Below are positions 42,804 through 51,576 of a stretch of DNA of 64,000 bases, one piece after another (the stretch's first letter is position 1; the number at the start of each line of letters is the position of its first letter). The notes under the pieces are model-generated. The model saw nothing but the letters and a program-made list of their open reading frames with translations. It did not search any database and was not told the DNA's origin. Location of the stretch: the NCBI RefSeq assembly GCF_003112535.1, contig NZ_BEWA01000001.1, positions 213,073 through 277,072 of the forward strand. The letters are read 5' to 3'. A program made the translations under genes and the position numbers. The stretch is from Streptomyces rishiriensis (GTDB taxonomy: Bacteria > Actinomycetota > Actinomycetes > Streptomycetales > Streptomycetaceae).

Positions 42804-44165
42804 TCAGCCGCGGACGGTCAGGAGGTCTGCGGGACGGTTGCGTGCGGCCCATGCGGTCACCGGCCCGAGGGCCAGGCCGGCCGCGGCGAAGAGGACCGCC
42901 GGCACCAGCCAGCCGATCACACCGCCCTCGATCACGGTGGTGGTCAGGAGGGCGGGCGCGACCATGACGGCCAGTGCATAGCCGGTGAAGAAGAATCCCT
43001 GGTACTGACCCTGGCGATGAGGCGGGGCGAGGCTGAAGCCGATCGTCCACGCCGCGGCGGAGAAGACCATCTCCCCATAGACGTGCAGCGCTGCGGCCCC
43101 CACGAGGAACATCACCGAGAGCTGCACGGCGTGCGCGGAGGACGCAGCGAAGAGGAGGCACGAGGCAGCCAGTGCCCATCCGGCCAGTTTCACGACGCGC
43201 ACCGCGCGAGGCACGTCCGGTACGCCTTTGGCGATGCGCACCTGGAACACCACCACGCACGCGGTGTTGATCAGGAACAGGACGGTCACCATCCAGCGCG
43301 GCGCACTCGTATGACGTGCGATCCACAAAGGGAGCACCACTTCCAGCAACACCGCGTGGACGGACAGCACCGCGCTGAGCGCGGTCACCACCGCGAAGGG
43401 GCGGTCTCTCAGCACCGAGAGTCTGTGCCCGCCGCCGGCCGGAGGCGTCGGCGGCACGGGAGGCAGCGCGGTCAGCACCATCGCCGACGCCAGGAAGGAC
43501 AAGGCGTCCAGCACCACCACGGCGCGCAGGGCCGGCGCGGACCCCGAGTGCAAGGACACACTGGCGAGTGCGGCGCCGACGGCCACTCCCGCGTTCGTGA
43601 TGGACCGCAGATACGCCCGCGTGGCCACGAGTTCGTCACCGTCCAACGTCCCTGCCACGGCCGCCTGGAGGGCTGACCTGCTCCCCCGTTCCATGACGAT
43701 GAAAGCGCTGGCGACCAGAACGAACTGCGTGAAGGAGTCCACCAGGAGGTAGCCTGCGGCGGCAACGCCGTTGAGGGCGAGAAGGAGAGCGGTCGTACCG
43801 CGTGCTCCCTTGCGGTCCGCCAGGTGTCCCAGGGGCACTCCGGCGAACAGACCGACTCCCGCGGCGATGGTCAGGCCGGTTCCCCACTCGGTGACCGACA
43901 GCCCCGCGACCGTGGTGAAGTACAGGGCCGAGCACGTCATGAACGCGCCCTGACCCATCGTCAACAGCATTGTCGCCAGGGCCAGTACGCGCCCCGGTCC
44001 CGGTTCGGGGATCATTTGTTTCAGCACACGGGGCACCGTAGAGCAGGTGGCGGAACTGCCCAGGAATCGGTGCGCATGCCGAGAAGGCATAGCAGTAACC
44101 GGTCGGGTACAAAGGGCCGGTTCAGCGATCAACCGCGACCCGACGCGGTCTTCCTCCAGCTTCAT
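42804..44165 (-). CDS. MFS exporter
   Basis: Up to 453 residues with about twelve membrane segments and the MFS loop motif G-x-L-x-D-R-x-G-x-R as GHLADRKGARGTTALL after the second helix. It resembles drug-efflux members of streptomycete clusters. The long start ATG 44165 overlaps the stop of the oxidoreductase gene (ATGA). An alternative ATG at 44015 would begin just before the first helix, and neither has a strong Shine-Dalgarno. It probably exports the cluster product or protects the producer. Confidence 0.88.
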   Translation of the reverse strand: MKLEEDRVGSRLIAEPALCTRPVTAMPSRHAHRFLGSSATCSTVPRVLKQMIPEPGPGRVLALATMLLTMGQGAFMTCSALYFTTVAGLSVTEWGTGLTIAAGVGLFAGVPLGHLADRKGARGTTALLLALNGVAAAGYLLVDSFTQFVLVASAFIVMERGSRSALQAAVAGTLDGDELVATRAYLRSITNAGVAVGAALASVSLHSGSAPALRAVVVLDALSFLASAMVLTALPPVPPTPPAGGGHRLSVLRDRPFAVVTALSAVLSVHAVLLEVVLPLWIARHTSAPRWMVTVLFLINTACVVVFQVRIAKGVPDVPRAVRVVKLAGWALAASCLLFAASSAHAVQLSVMFLVGAAALHVYGEMVFSAAAWTIGFSLAPPHRQGQYQGFFFTGYALAVMVAPALLTTTVIEGGVIGWLVPAVLFAAAGLALGPVTAWAARNRPADLLTVRG

Positions 44166-45109
44166 GGCCGCAGGTGCGGGACGACCGACTCGGCGAAGAG
44201 CGTGACACTGTCCCAGTCCACAGGGGGCCGCACACCCAGCACGAAGTCGGTGACACCCAGTTCACGGTAGGGCAGCAGCGCTTCGACACACTGCTGCGGG
44301 GTGCCGAAGACGAGGTACTCCGGCCAGACGGGTGAGTCGGGCGGAAAGACGGCGCGCAGACGGTCGAGTTTGCCGGGCAGGTCCGCCGGGTCGTCGACGA
44401 GCAGGGCACGGAAGGTCATCGAACGGCGGACCTCCGCCGGGTCACGCCCGGCCCGTTCGCACTCCCGGTCCAGTCGGTCCATGCGCTCGCGGTACGGGAC
44501 CGGGTCCGCGAGCAGGCTGTTCCACACGTCGCCGTGCCGTGCGGCCACGCGCAGCACGGGGTCGCCGGCACCGCCGACGACCAGCGGCAGCCGGGACTGC
44601 ACCGGCGCGGGCCGGAGGTAGCCGTCCGTGATCCGGACGTGTTTGCCGGTGTAGGAGAACCGCTCGCCCGACCACAGGCCCCGCAGGACGGCGGCGGTCT
44701 CCTCCAGCATGTCCAGTCGCTCGGTGCGGGGAGGCAGCCCGAAGCCATACTGCTCGTGCGCCAGATCCGCGCCGCCGACCCCGATGCCCAGTTCCACCCG
44801 TCCGCCGCTGACGTGGTCGATGGTCGCGGCGAGCGCGGCCAACATCGCCGGATGACGCCACGCCACCGGCGCGACCATCAGCGCGCTGCGGATCCGAGTG
44901 GTGTGCGCGGCGAGCGCGGAGAGCAGGGTGGTGCCCTCGAAACACGGTCCGTCCGGTCCGCCCATGGGCGGGCGCAGGTGGTCGAAGACCGAGCACCAGT
45001 CGTAGCCGAGTTCCTCGGCGCGGCGCCACAACGCCAGTATCTCGCCGTAGCTCTCGTACTGCTGCCCGGAGTGGACGCCGAACCTCAGTGCCGGCTCAGG
45101 CGGCGGCAT
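44162..45109 (-). CDS. LLM-class F420/FMN-dependent oxidoreductase
   Basis: A 315-residue TIM-barrel luciferase-like monooxygenase family protein: RRAEELGYDWCSVFDHLRPP near residue 30, SGGRVELGIGVGGADLAHEQ near 97-116, and a C-terminal YLVFGTPQQCVEALLPYREL. Such enzymes use F420 or FMN to reduce C=C or C=N bonds or to hydroxylate. ATG 45109 has GGGGGC before it; GTG 45124 is possible. It overlaps the ACP stop by 14 bases, so it is coupled to the ACP. In a pathway that builds a reduced pyridine from NAD, such an enzyme could adjust the ring oxidation state (inference). Confidence 0.88.
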   Translation of the reverse strand: MPPPEPALRFGVHSGQQYESYGEILALWRRAEELGYDWCSVFDHLRPPMGGPDGPCFEGTTLLSALAAHTTRIRSALMVAPVAWRHPAMLAALAATIDHVSGGRVELGIGVGGADLAHEQYGFGLPPRTERLDMLEETAAVLRGLWSGERFSYTGKHVRITDGYLRPAPVQSRLPLVVGGAGDPVLRVAARHGDVWNSLLADPVPYRERMDRLDRECERAGRDPAEVRRSMTFRALLVDDPADLPGKLDRLRAVFPPDSPVWPEYLVFGTPQQCVEALLPYRELGVTDFVLGVRPPVDWDSVTLFAESVVPHLRP

Positions 45110-45449
45110 CGGCTGCCCCCGCACCGTGTGCCGTGCCCTCTTCCGTGCCTGTCACCGACTTCGTGCCCGCCACCGGCTCCGTGTCCGTCACCGACGCGAG
45201 AGCGGCGGTCAGGGTCCGCAGGCTGTGAAAGGTCTCAGGGGTGATCAGCTCGTCCGGGAGCTGGAGCCCGAACTCGTCCTCGATCGCCACCAGCGTCGCG
45301 ACCGTGCGCAGCGAGTCGAGCCCGGCATCGCGCAGCGGGAGGTCCGGACTCAGCCCGTCGCCGGCGGCGCCGGGCAGCTGCCGGGCGACGAGATCACGTA
45401 CGGTCGCGCTCAGGGTGTCACCGGTTCGGCCGGCCGGCGCAGTGCTCAT
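45096..45449 (-). CDS. Acyl/peptidyl carrier protein
   Basis: A 117-residue carrier protein with the phosphopantetheine site DAGLDSLRTV (Ser about residue 45) and the helix III motif of free-standing ACPs. The C-terminal 35 residues are a low-complexity Thr/Ala/Gly tail outside the fold. GGAGAAGAGGAAC precedes the ATG. It tethers an intermediate as a thioester. The cluster has a second carrier at 59.5 kb, so two different units may be carried. Candidate loading enzymes are the AMP ligase at 53.3 kb and the adenylation enzyme at 60.9 kb. Confidence 0.88.
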   Translation of the reverse strand: MSTAPAGRTGDTLSATVRDLVARQLPGAAGDGLSPDLPLRDAGLDSLRTVATLVAIEDEFGLQLPDELITPETFHSLRTLTAALASVTDTEPVAGTKSVTGTEEGTAHGAGAADAAA

Positions 45450-45506
45450 GTTCCTCTTCTCCTTCGTCGGCGCGGGCGCCGCGAGAGGCGGCGTGCCGTC
45501 GGTCGG

Positions 45507-46871
45507 TCAGTGCGTGTCGAGACGCACGGTGACGGTCTTGGGGCGCTGGTACTCGGTGAGGGCGAGGACGCTCATGTCCGTGCCGTGCCCCGAGCTGCCC
45601 CGGCCGCCGTGGGGCAGTTCGGGACTCTGGTCCAGGTGGCAGTTGACCCAGACCTCGCCGGCGTTCAGCCCGTCGGCCACGGTCAGCACGGTGGCCGTGT
45701 CGGATCCCCAGACGCTCGCGGCGAGTGCCTGCCGTACGGAGTTGGCCAGTGCCACCGCCTCCTCCACGTCGTCCGCCGCCTGGACCGTCAGCACGGGGCC
45801 GAACACCTCCTCCAGCACGGCCGGGTCGTCGGGCGCCAGATCCGCGAGGACGCGGCCGGGCCGCCAGTAGCCGTTCTCCTGGCCCGGCGGCGGCGCGATG
45901 CCGGCGACGTGCTCGACGCCCGCCCCGCTGCTGGCGATGATGCGGTCGTGACGTGCCGCCTGGTCGGCGTTGTTGAGCGGTCCGAAGTCCACTCCGGCAC
46001 GGCGGTCGCCCATCGCCTTGGCCAGGCCGTCGACGACGCGGTCGTAGTTCTCCCGCAGCGTGATCACCCGCGCCGGGGCGGCACAGCTCTGACCGGCGTT
46101 GTACGTGACGGCCCGCACCAGCGCCTCGTAGGTGTCCGCGGGCGCGTCCGGGAGGACCAGGACGGGGCAGTTGCCGCCCAGTTCCAGACTGACCCGGCGC
46201 AGTGCCGCCCGGGTGACGACGTCCTGACCGCCCGCCTCGCTGCCGGTGAAGGCCACCGCGTCGACGTCCTCGGCGACCAGCAGCCGCCCGGTGTCGCGGT
46301 CACCCGGCACGGTCACCAGCACGTCGGGGCCGAGGGTCCTGGCCGCGTCCCGGGCGAGCAGCAGAGCGGTGTCCGGAGTGGTCAGGGCGGGTTTGAGGAC
46401 GACGGTGTTGCCGGCGGCCAGTGCCGGGGCGATGCGCCAGGCGGCCATCATGAGCGGGTAGTTCCAGGGCACGATCGCCGCGACGACGCCGATGGGTTCC
46501 CACCGCACCCAGCTCTCCCGGTCGCTGATGCGCCGGCCGGCCGCGGGTGCGGTGTCGGCGCGCTGGGCGCCGGCGTAGAACCGGAGCAGGTCGGCGCAGT
46601 TCTCGACCTCGCCCTGTGCTTCGGCGGTGGGTTTCCCCGTACCGGCCTGCTCGGCCAGGACGTACGAGGCGGATTGCTCCTCGATGAGGTCGGCGAACCT
46701 CAGGAGGCGTCGTGCCCGCTCCCGCGGGGTGAGGCGGGCCCAGGTGGGCTGGGCGCCGCGGGCGGCGGCCACGGCCGCGCGGGTGTCGGCCGCGCGGCCG
46801 ACGGTTACAGACAACCGCTCCTGGCCGGTGCGCGGGTCGGTCAGGTGCTGGGTGAGTGCGTTCTGCGACAT
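45507..46871 (-). CDS. Aldehyde dehydrogenase (SbzJ-like role possible)
   Basis: A 454-residue NAD(P)-dependent aldehyde dehydrogenase: WNYPLMMAAWRIAPALAAGN (cofactor helix), SLELGGNCPVLVLPD with the general-base Glu, and the nucleophile Cys263 in GQSCAAPARV. It oxidises an aldehyde to the acid. In SB-203208 biosynthesis an aldehyde dehydrogenase (SbzJ) oxidises the aldehyde made by cupin SbzM to 2-sulfamoylacetic acid. A cupin gene sits immediately upstream here, which makes that pairing attractive. The Shine-Dalgarno is weak, and a strong hairpin separates it from the cupin gene. Confidence 0.92.
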   Translation of the reverse strand: MSQNALTQHLTDPRTGQERLSVTVGRAADTRAAVAAARGAQPTWARLTPRERARRLLRFADLIEEQSASYVLAEQAGTGKPTAEAQGEVENCADLLRFYAGAQRADTAPAAGRRISDRESWVRWEPIGVVAAIVPWNYPLMMAAWRIAPALAAGNTVVLKPALTTPDTALLLARDAARTLGPDVLVTVPGDRDTGRLLVAEDVDAVAFTGSEAGGQDVVTRAALRRVSLELGGNCPVLVLPDAPADTYEALVRAVTYNAGQSCAAPARVITLRENYDRVVDGLAKAMGDRRAGVDFGPLNNADQAARHDRIIASSGAGVEHVAGIAPPPGQENGYWRPGRVLADLAPDDPAVLEEVFGPVLTVQAADDVEEAVALANSVRQALAASVWGSDTATVLTVADGLNAGEVWVNCHLDQSPELPHGGRGSSGHGTDMSVLALTEYQRPKTVTVRLDTH

Positions 46872-46983
46872 CGTTGGCCCTGATTCTGGTCGTTGCGGTC
46901 GGGAGGAAAACGGCAGGCGACTGTCGCGCTGCGCAGCTTGAGTCGTGGGAGGTCGTCACGAGGGGTGTGCGGGGCCGGCGGGG

Positions 46984-47018
46984 CCGTGGCACCCGACGGT
47001 GCCGGTCGGGTGCCACGG
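46984..47018 (-). terminator. Strong hairpin between cupin and aldehyde dehydrogenase genes
   Basis: ccgtggcacccgac (46984-46997) pairs perfectly with gtcgggtgccacgg (47005-47018) around a 7-base loop, extendable by one G-C pair. It lies about 45 bases after the cupin stop. It probably terminates or attenuates the upstream transcript, so the aldehyde dehydrogenase, ACP, LLM and MFS genes may have their own promoter just below. Confidence 0.75.
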
Positions 47019-47061
47019 CTCCCGGTGGTGTTGCCGGCCGGCCGTCAGCGGGACGTGGCGG

Positions 47062-47772
47062 TCACCCGAACCGGTGCGGGGAGTGCGGGCAGCCCTTCGC
47101 CGTGAGCTCCTCGCCACTGGAGCCCTGGATGTCGCAGAGACGGCAGGTGATCTGGCCGAGATCGCCCAGAAGCGCGCTGTAGGCGGTGAGTTCCTGCCGT
47201 TCGGGGCTGTCCAGGTGACGGTGCGGGGCGCCCACGGAGAGGATCATGTGATCGGTCACCGCACCCACCGCGTGGGTGACGGCGCCTTCCACCATGTAGA
47301 CCTGTCCGGGACGCGTCGGCACGATCTCTCCGGCGACGGAGATGGTGCCGGTGCCCGCCAGGACGAACAGCAGGTGGTCCCCTGGGTGGGTGTGCGGGGC
47401 GAAGCCGCTGCCGGCGGGCACGTGCAGGATGTCGGCGCCGACGTGGCCGCTGGAGAGCAGCGAGTGCCCCGTGGCGTCGGCGGTCTTCGACACCCGGGTG
47501 GGGCCGGGGGCGAGGTTGATGCCGAGCTGCTGGGTCGTACCGTCCAGGCCGAGATCGGTGGCCCAGTCGCAGATCAGCAGGGGCGCCCTGCGGGTGTCGC
47601 CGGGCTCTTCGCGCGGCCGCAGGGCGGCGGTCTCCGTGGCCTTCGCGCGGCCGAGGACCGACAGCAGCTGCACCGCCTTGGCCTCGCGTTCGGCCGGATC
47701 GAGGCTGTGCAGCTCCCGGCTCAGGACTTCGAGGGTCTCGTCGACGGGCAGGGCGTGTGTTGTCTCGGTCAT
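47062..47772 (-). CDS. Cupin-domain protein (SbzM-like dioxygenase candidate)
   Basis: A 236-residue protein with a helical N-terminus (EVLSRELHSLDPAEREAKAV) and a central cupin: HVPAGSGFAPHTHPGDHLLF supplies His ligands, and MVEGAVTHAVGAV the second motif. The C-terminal segment carries CRLCDI and KGCPHSPH, a possible structural zinc site. Cupins of this kind bind Fe or another metal and oxygenate small substrates. In the sulfonamide pathway a cupin (SbzM) converts an L-cysteine-derived sulfur unit to the sulfonamide aldehyde. The neighbouring aldehyde dehydrogenase fits that scheme. ATG 47772 follows GAAGGAAGAA. Confidence 0.85.
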   Translation of the reverse strand: MTETTHALPVDETLEVLSRELHSLDPAEREAKAVQLLSVLGRAKATETAALRPREEPGDTRRAPLLICDWATDLGLDGTTQQLGINLAPGPTRVSKTADATGHSLLSSGHVGADILHVPAGSGFAPHTHPGDHLLFVLAGTGTISVAGEIVPTRPGQVYMVEGAVTHAVGAVTDHMILSVGAPHRHLDSPERQELTAYSALLGDLGQITCRLCDIQGSSGEELTAKGCPHSPHRFG

Positions 47773-47827
47773 GGTTCTTCTTCCTTCGTGCTCGTGGGGG
47801 TATTCGGTAAGGGCTCGGGGAGGGAGG

Positions 47828-48967
47828 TCAGAAAGCGGTGCCGCGGGTCGTGTCCGGCCGGCCGGCGGCGAACGGGATCCGGTCCAGGAGCTGGGCGAGG
47901 TGGCAGGCGAGGGGGGCGGCGAACAGGTGGTAGAGCAGCGGGGAGAACTCCTCGCGCACCTGCCCGTGGACAGGGAGTGCGGCCCAGGTCCCGGAACCGT
48001 CGAGGCGGTCCACAGGAGCGACGGTGACGACCCGCCGTCCCAGCTCGGTGGCGCGCCGCGCGACGCCGCGGGCGTGGTCGGAGCACCGGCCTGGCGGGGC
48101 GAGGACGAAGGTCGGCAGGTCGGCAGGGCCGGCGAACCGTTCGACGTGGCACCATTCCTCCAGGTCCTGGCCGATGGCGAGGACGGCGGAGGTCTCGATC
48201 ACTTTGGCCGCGCTGTACAGGGCGGTGCCGTGGGACGGTCCGCTGCCGAGCACGGCCAGCGCCGGCGCGTCGGCGATGCGGTCGGCGATCCGCCGGGTCC
48301 GCACGACGAGGTCGTCCACGGTGGCTTCGACCGCGTCGGCCAGCGCGCCGAGTTCGCCCCGCACGGCGTCGGCGTCCGTACGGTCCAGATGTCCGCGTGC
48401 CTGCCCCAGCGCTGTCGCGAGCAGCAGGGCTCCCAGGAGACTCGCCTGGTAGGTGCGGACGCCCGGAGACGGTTCCTGGTCGGGCAGCGCGAGCAGGACG
48501 GTGGCGTCCGCGGTCCGGGCGAGCGGGCTCCGTGCTCCTCCGGTGAGGGCGACGGTCACGCCTCCGGCCGCTCGTGTCTGTTCCGCCGCGCGGATGACGA
48601 GCGGGGTGCGGCCCGAGGCGGAGACCGCGATGGTGAGCACGCGGGCGGGCGGGGGGAGGGCGGACGGCTGCCGGTAGTGGGTGAAGGGCAGCGCGCTCAC
48701 CGGCCGGCAGTCCACACCGGCGACGGACCGGAACGCCATCTCGACCGCCCTGGCGGCGTGGTCGCTGTCGCCGTCGCCGACGACGACCACGGACTCGATG
48801 TCCGCCAGGCCTACGGTGCCCGGCAGCGCCCGCACCTGTTCGTCGAAGGAACCGGTGTGGGCCCGCAGGTCGTCGGCCAGACGCGACACCTGACGCAGCA
48901 TCACTTCCGGTCGCATCGTGGGCTGTTCCGCCGGCGCGGAAGCCGGTTCGCCGCGGGTGGGCGACAC
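47828..48967 (-). CDS. Tandem SIS-domain protein
   Basis: A 379-residue protein with two SIS (sugar isomerase) folds: VVVVGDGDSDHAARAVEMAF and TIAVSASGRTPLVIRAAEQT in the first, and LAVLGSGPSHGTALYSAAKV in the second. It is related to the isomerase half of GlmS and to deglycases such as AgaS, which act on phosphorylated amino sugars. GTG 48967 is chosen because GGGGGG lies seven bases upstream and it sits two bases after the BtpA stop. In this cluster it may handle a sugar-phosphate or ribosyl leaving group (inference). Confidence 0.85.
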   Translation of the reverse strand: MSPTRGEPASAPAEQPTMRPEVMLRQVSRLADDLRAHTGSFDEQVRALPGTVGLADIESVVVVGDGDSDHAARAVEMAFRSVAGVDCRPVSALPFTHYRQPSALPPPARVLTIAVSASGRTPLVIRAAEQTRAAGGVTVALTGGARSPLARTADATVLLALPDQEPSPGVRTYQASLLGALLLATALGQARGHLDRTDADAVRGELGALADAVEATVDDLVVRTRRIADRIADAPALAVLGSGPSHGTALYSAAKVIETSAVLAIGQDLEEWCHVERFAGPADLPTFVLAPPGRCSDHARGVARRATELGRRVVTVAPVDRLDGSGTWAALPVHGQVREEFSPLLYHLFAAPLACHLAQLLDRIPFAAGRPDTTRGTAF

Positions 48968-48969
48968 CG

Positions 48970-49773
48970 TCAGGCCCCCCTGACGATGTCGACGTAGCGG
49001 CGCACGCGGTCGAGGTCGACCCTGCCGCCCCAGCCGCCGCTCTCCAGGCACGTCCCCACGAACGCACCGTCCGCGGCGGCCAGCATGCGGGCCGCGTTGT
49101 CGTGGTCGGTGTGTCCGGCCAGGACGATGGGCAGCTGGGGAACGGCGTCGCGGACGGCGGCGATCATGTCCAGCGCCGTGCGCTCGTCGGGATGCGACAG
49201 CGACACCGCGTCCGCGCCGACGGTACGGGCCGCGCGGGCCACCTGCGCGGTGGTCGCCTCTCCCCCGAACCACTTGAAGTGCATGGAGTCGATCTCCGCC
49301 ACTATGCCGACGGCCTCCGCGTCGATCGACCGGCGGTAGCTCATCACCTCCAGGGGGTCGGCCCGCACCATGCCGTGGGCGGTGAGGGTCTGTCCCACCA
49401 GGGCGCCGGCACGGACGTAGTCGCCGCCGGCCACCTTCGCCACGGCCAGGGACGACTTGATGGCGTTGCGCATCAGCTGGACGCCGACGCGGAAGTCCTC
49501 GCCGGTCGCCTCGACGACCGCGCGCACGATCAGGCCCATCGCGGTGGTGCGGGCCGGATCGGACTCGTCGGCGACGCTGTAGACACGGTCGACCGTCTGG
49601 ATGAGGCAGCCGTCCGCGCCGCCCTCGTACAGGGCCCGCGCGGACGCCACCGCCGTGTCGAGGATCTCGGGGAAGGTGTCGGGCCGGTGGAAGGGGGTGC
49701 CGGGCAGGGGCGCCAGGTGCACCATGCCGAGAATCAGCTTGTGGCCGCCGCCCGGTTCGGCCCAGGCACTCAT
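48970..49773 (-). CDS. BtpA/SgcQ-family TIM-barrel protein
   Basis: A 267-residue protein starting MSAWAEPGGGHKLILGMVHL; the following APLPGTP is the BtpA signature. Further motifs are GADGCLIQTVDRVYSVAD, AVGIVAEIDSMHFKWFGGE and LPIVLAGHTDHDNAARMLAA. BtpA proteins were linked to photosystem I biogenesis in cyanobacteria; homologues such as SgcQ occur in natural-product clusters with uncertain roles and may act on nucleosides or phosphoribosyl compounds. The ATG overlaps the PLP-enzyme stop (ATGA). The tight PLP-BtpA-SIS order suggests consecutive steps. Confidence 0.85.
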   Translation of the reverse strand: MSAWAEPGGGHKLILGMVHLAPLPGTPFHRPDTFPEILDTAVASARALYEGGADGCLIQTVDRVYSVADESDPARTTAMGLIVRAVVEATGEDFRVGVQLMRNAIKSSLAVAKVAGGDYVRAGALVGQTLTAHGMVRADPLEVMSYRRSIDAEAVGIVAEIDSMHFKWFGGEATTAQVARAARTVGADAVSLSHPDERTALDMIAAVRDAVPQLPIVLAGHTDHDNAARMLAAADGAFVGTCLESGGWGGRVDLDRVRRYVDIVRGA

Positions 49774-51380
49774 GCGACGCCTCGCTGTCCGCCGCGCAGG
49801 GAGACCTCCGCCGGGGCCGTCCCGGCCACGAGATGGGCGCCCAGCCGGTCCAGGGCGGGCGCGAGCTGCTCCCAGGGACGGGCGGTGGTGATCCGCATGA
49901 CGGCGCCGGAGAAGCAGAAGGTGAGGATGCCGGGGAAGAGGGAGACGCCCGTCTCCCGCAGGACGTCGCGGAAGCACCGGTAGGAGTCGTCCCAGCCGGG
50001 GAGTTCCACGGCTGTGTTGATGGAGAAGCGCGGTGCCAGCACCTGTGCGGGGGTCTGCGCCAGACGAACGGTCGCCGCGTCGCGCAGCACGGTCAGTTCC
50101 TCGACCCGTCGCCGCCGGTCCGTCCGGTAGGTGCGGTAGGCGTGGCGCAGCCGCTCCAGGTCGAGTCCGTAGGACGTCTCGAACTCCTTGAGCTCGTCCG
50201 GTCCGGGTTCCTCGACGCCGGTGATCAGCCAGCGCTCCATACGGGCCAGGACCTCGACGACCGTGTAGAAGAACGAGGGCGGCCCTCCGAAGGAGGAGGA
50301 GGCGTACTCGTAGTACTCGGCGATGAAGGCGGGGTCGGCGAGGAACCAGCCCGCCTTCAGGCCGGGAGCCGACCAGGTCTTGGAGAGGCTCGAGACGCGG
50401 ACGACGTTGGGCGCGCCGCGCGCGGCCGAGCGCTTCTCGTACTCCCCCAGCCACTCGTGGCACTCGTCCAGGACGATCACGGTGGAGGGGGAGGCCGCTT
50501 CGACGAGCCGGGCGAGGCCTTCCTCCGTGACGGCCGCCCCGGTGGGGTTGCCCACGGTCTGCAGCAGCACGAGGGGGGTGTCGGGGGTGAGCGCCGCAAT
50601 GAGCGGCTCGATCGACGTCTGTCCGTGCCCGCTGTCCAGGGGGACCAGCTGGACGTCGTGGCGGCGGGCGATCGTCTCGACCAGAGGCGGGTAGTTGGGT
50701 ATCGCGCACAGCGCCGGTGCGGCGGACGGGGAGATGTCGTGCAGCACGAAGTCCGCGAGCGTGCTCACGGCGAAGGTCCCGCCCATGGTCATGGCGACGT
50801 GTTCGGGCCCGTAGTGCACGCCGTCGAGCCGGGCGCTCTCGTAGGCGGCGATCGCCTCGCGTGCCGGGTAGCGCCCGCGCGAGTCGGAGTAGCCGTACCA
50901 GTCGCGGTCCAGGGCGTAGCGGATGCACTCCTTCAGGCTCTGCGGCAGTCCCCACCGTTCCTCGTCCACCGCTCCCCCGGAGAGGATGTACCGCGCGTCG
51001 TCCCGGAGGCCGCCGTACAGGTCGTCGCGGAAGTACCAGTTGAACAGTTCCTTGACGAACCGGACGGTCGCCCGGGACCTCAGCACCTGTTCCGGTTCGA
51101 CCAGGCGCAGGCGGCGGCTGTCCCGCCAGAGCTCGGCGAGCGCGGGGTGGTGTGCGTGGGTTCCCAGTTCGTGCTCCACGCGGCCCAGCCACAGGTCGCG
51201 CAGTTCGAGCGGGTCGTCGGGCCGACGGGCTCGGGCGAAGACGTCGAGCATTCGCTCGTCGACACGGGTGGTGAACGTGTCGGACAGTCCAGCGGGCCGC
51301 GGTGCGCGCTGGGAGAGCACCAGGGCGTCCGGTGAGGCGTGCGCGGGGCGCGGGGTCGGAAGGGAGTCGAAAAGTGTCAT
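49770..51380 (-). CDS. PLP-dependent aminotransferase-fold enzyme (class I/II)
   Basis: A 536-residue fold-type I enzyme, longer than simple aminotransferases (about 400) because of a helical N-terminal extension. Motifs are YGYSDSRGRYPAREAIAAYE, NPTGAAVTEEGLARL, VIVLDECHEWLGEYE and the Schiff-base Lys in SSLSKTWSAPGLKAGWFL. Relatives include capreomycidine synthase and, as I recall, the NAD-annulating SbzP of altemicidin biosynthesis. The chemistry here could be transamination, gamma-replacement or annulation; sequence alone cannot decide. ATG 51380 has GAGAAG upstream. It heads the PLP-BtpA-SIS-cupin run. Confidence 0.88.
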   Translation of the reverse strand: MTLFDSLPTPRPAHASPDALVLSQRAPRPAGLSDTFTTRVDERMLDVFARARRPDDPLELRDLWLGRVEHELGTHAHHPALAELWRDSRRLRLVEPEQVLRSRATVRFVKELFNWYFRDDLYGGLRDDARYILSGGAVDEERWGLPQSLKECIRYALDRDWYGYSDSRGRYPAREAIAAYESARLDGVHYGPEHVAMTMGGTFAVSTLADFVLHDISPSAAPALCAIPNYPPLVETIARRHDVQLVPLDSGHGQTSIEPLIAALTPDTPLVLLQTVGNPTGAAVTEEGLARLVEAASPSTVIVLDECHEWLGEYEKRSAARGAPNVVRVSSLSKTWSAPGLKAGWFLADPAFIAEYYEYASSSFGGPPSFFYTVVEVLARMERWLITGVEEPGPDELKEFETSYGLDLERLRHAYRTYRTDRRRRVEELTVLRDAATVRLAQTPAQVLAPRFSINTAVELPGWDDSYRCFRDVLRETGVSLFPGILTFCFSGAVMRITTARPWEQLAPALDRLGAHLVAGTAPAEVSLRGGQRGVA

Positions 51381-51576
51381 CGGCTTCTCGCAGGAGGGGC
51401 TGGAGGGAGGGGACCGGGCTGGTCCGGGCGGGTGCGTCGGGCCAGGCGGTGGCGCGTGGCGCCGCCCGTCACGGGGGCGTGGGGACGCCGTGGCACCGGG
51501 GACGGCGGAGATGGGGCCGGCGTCCGGCGCAGGTGGTGCGGGTGTGCCGGGTCCGGCGGGACGACCCGGTCGGCCC

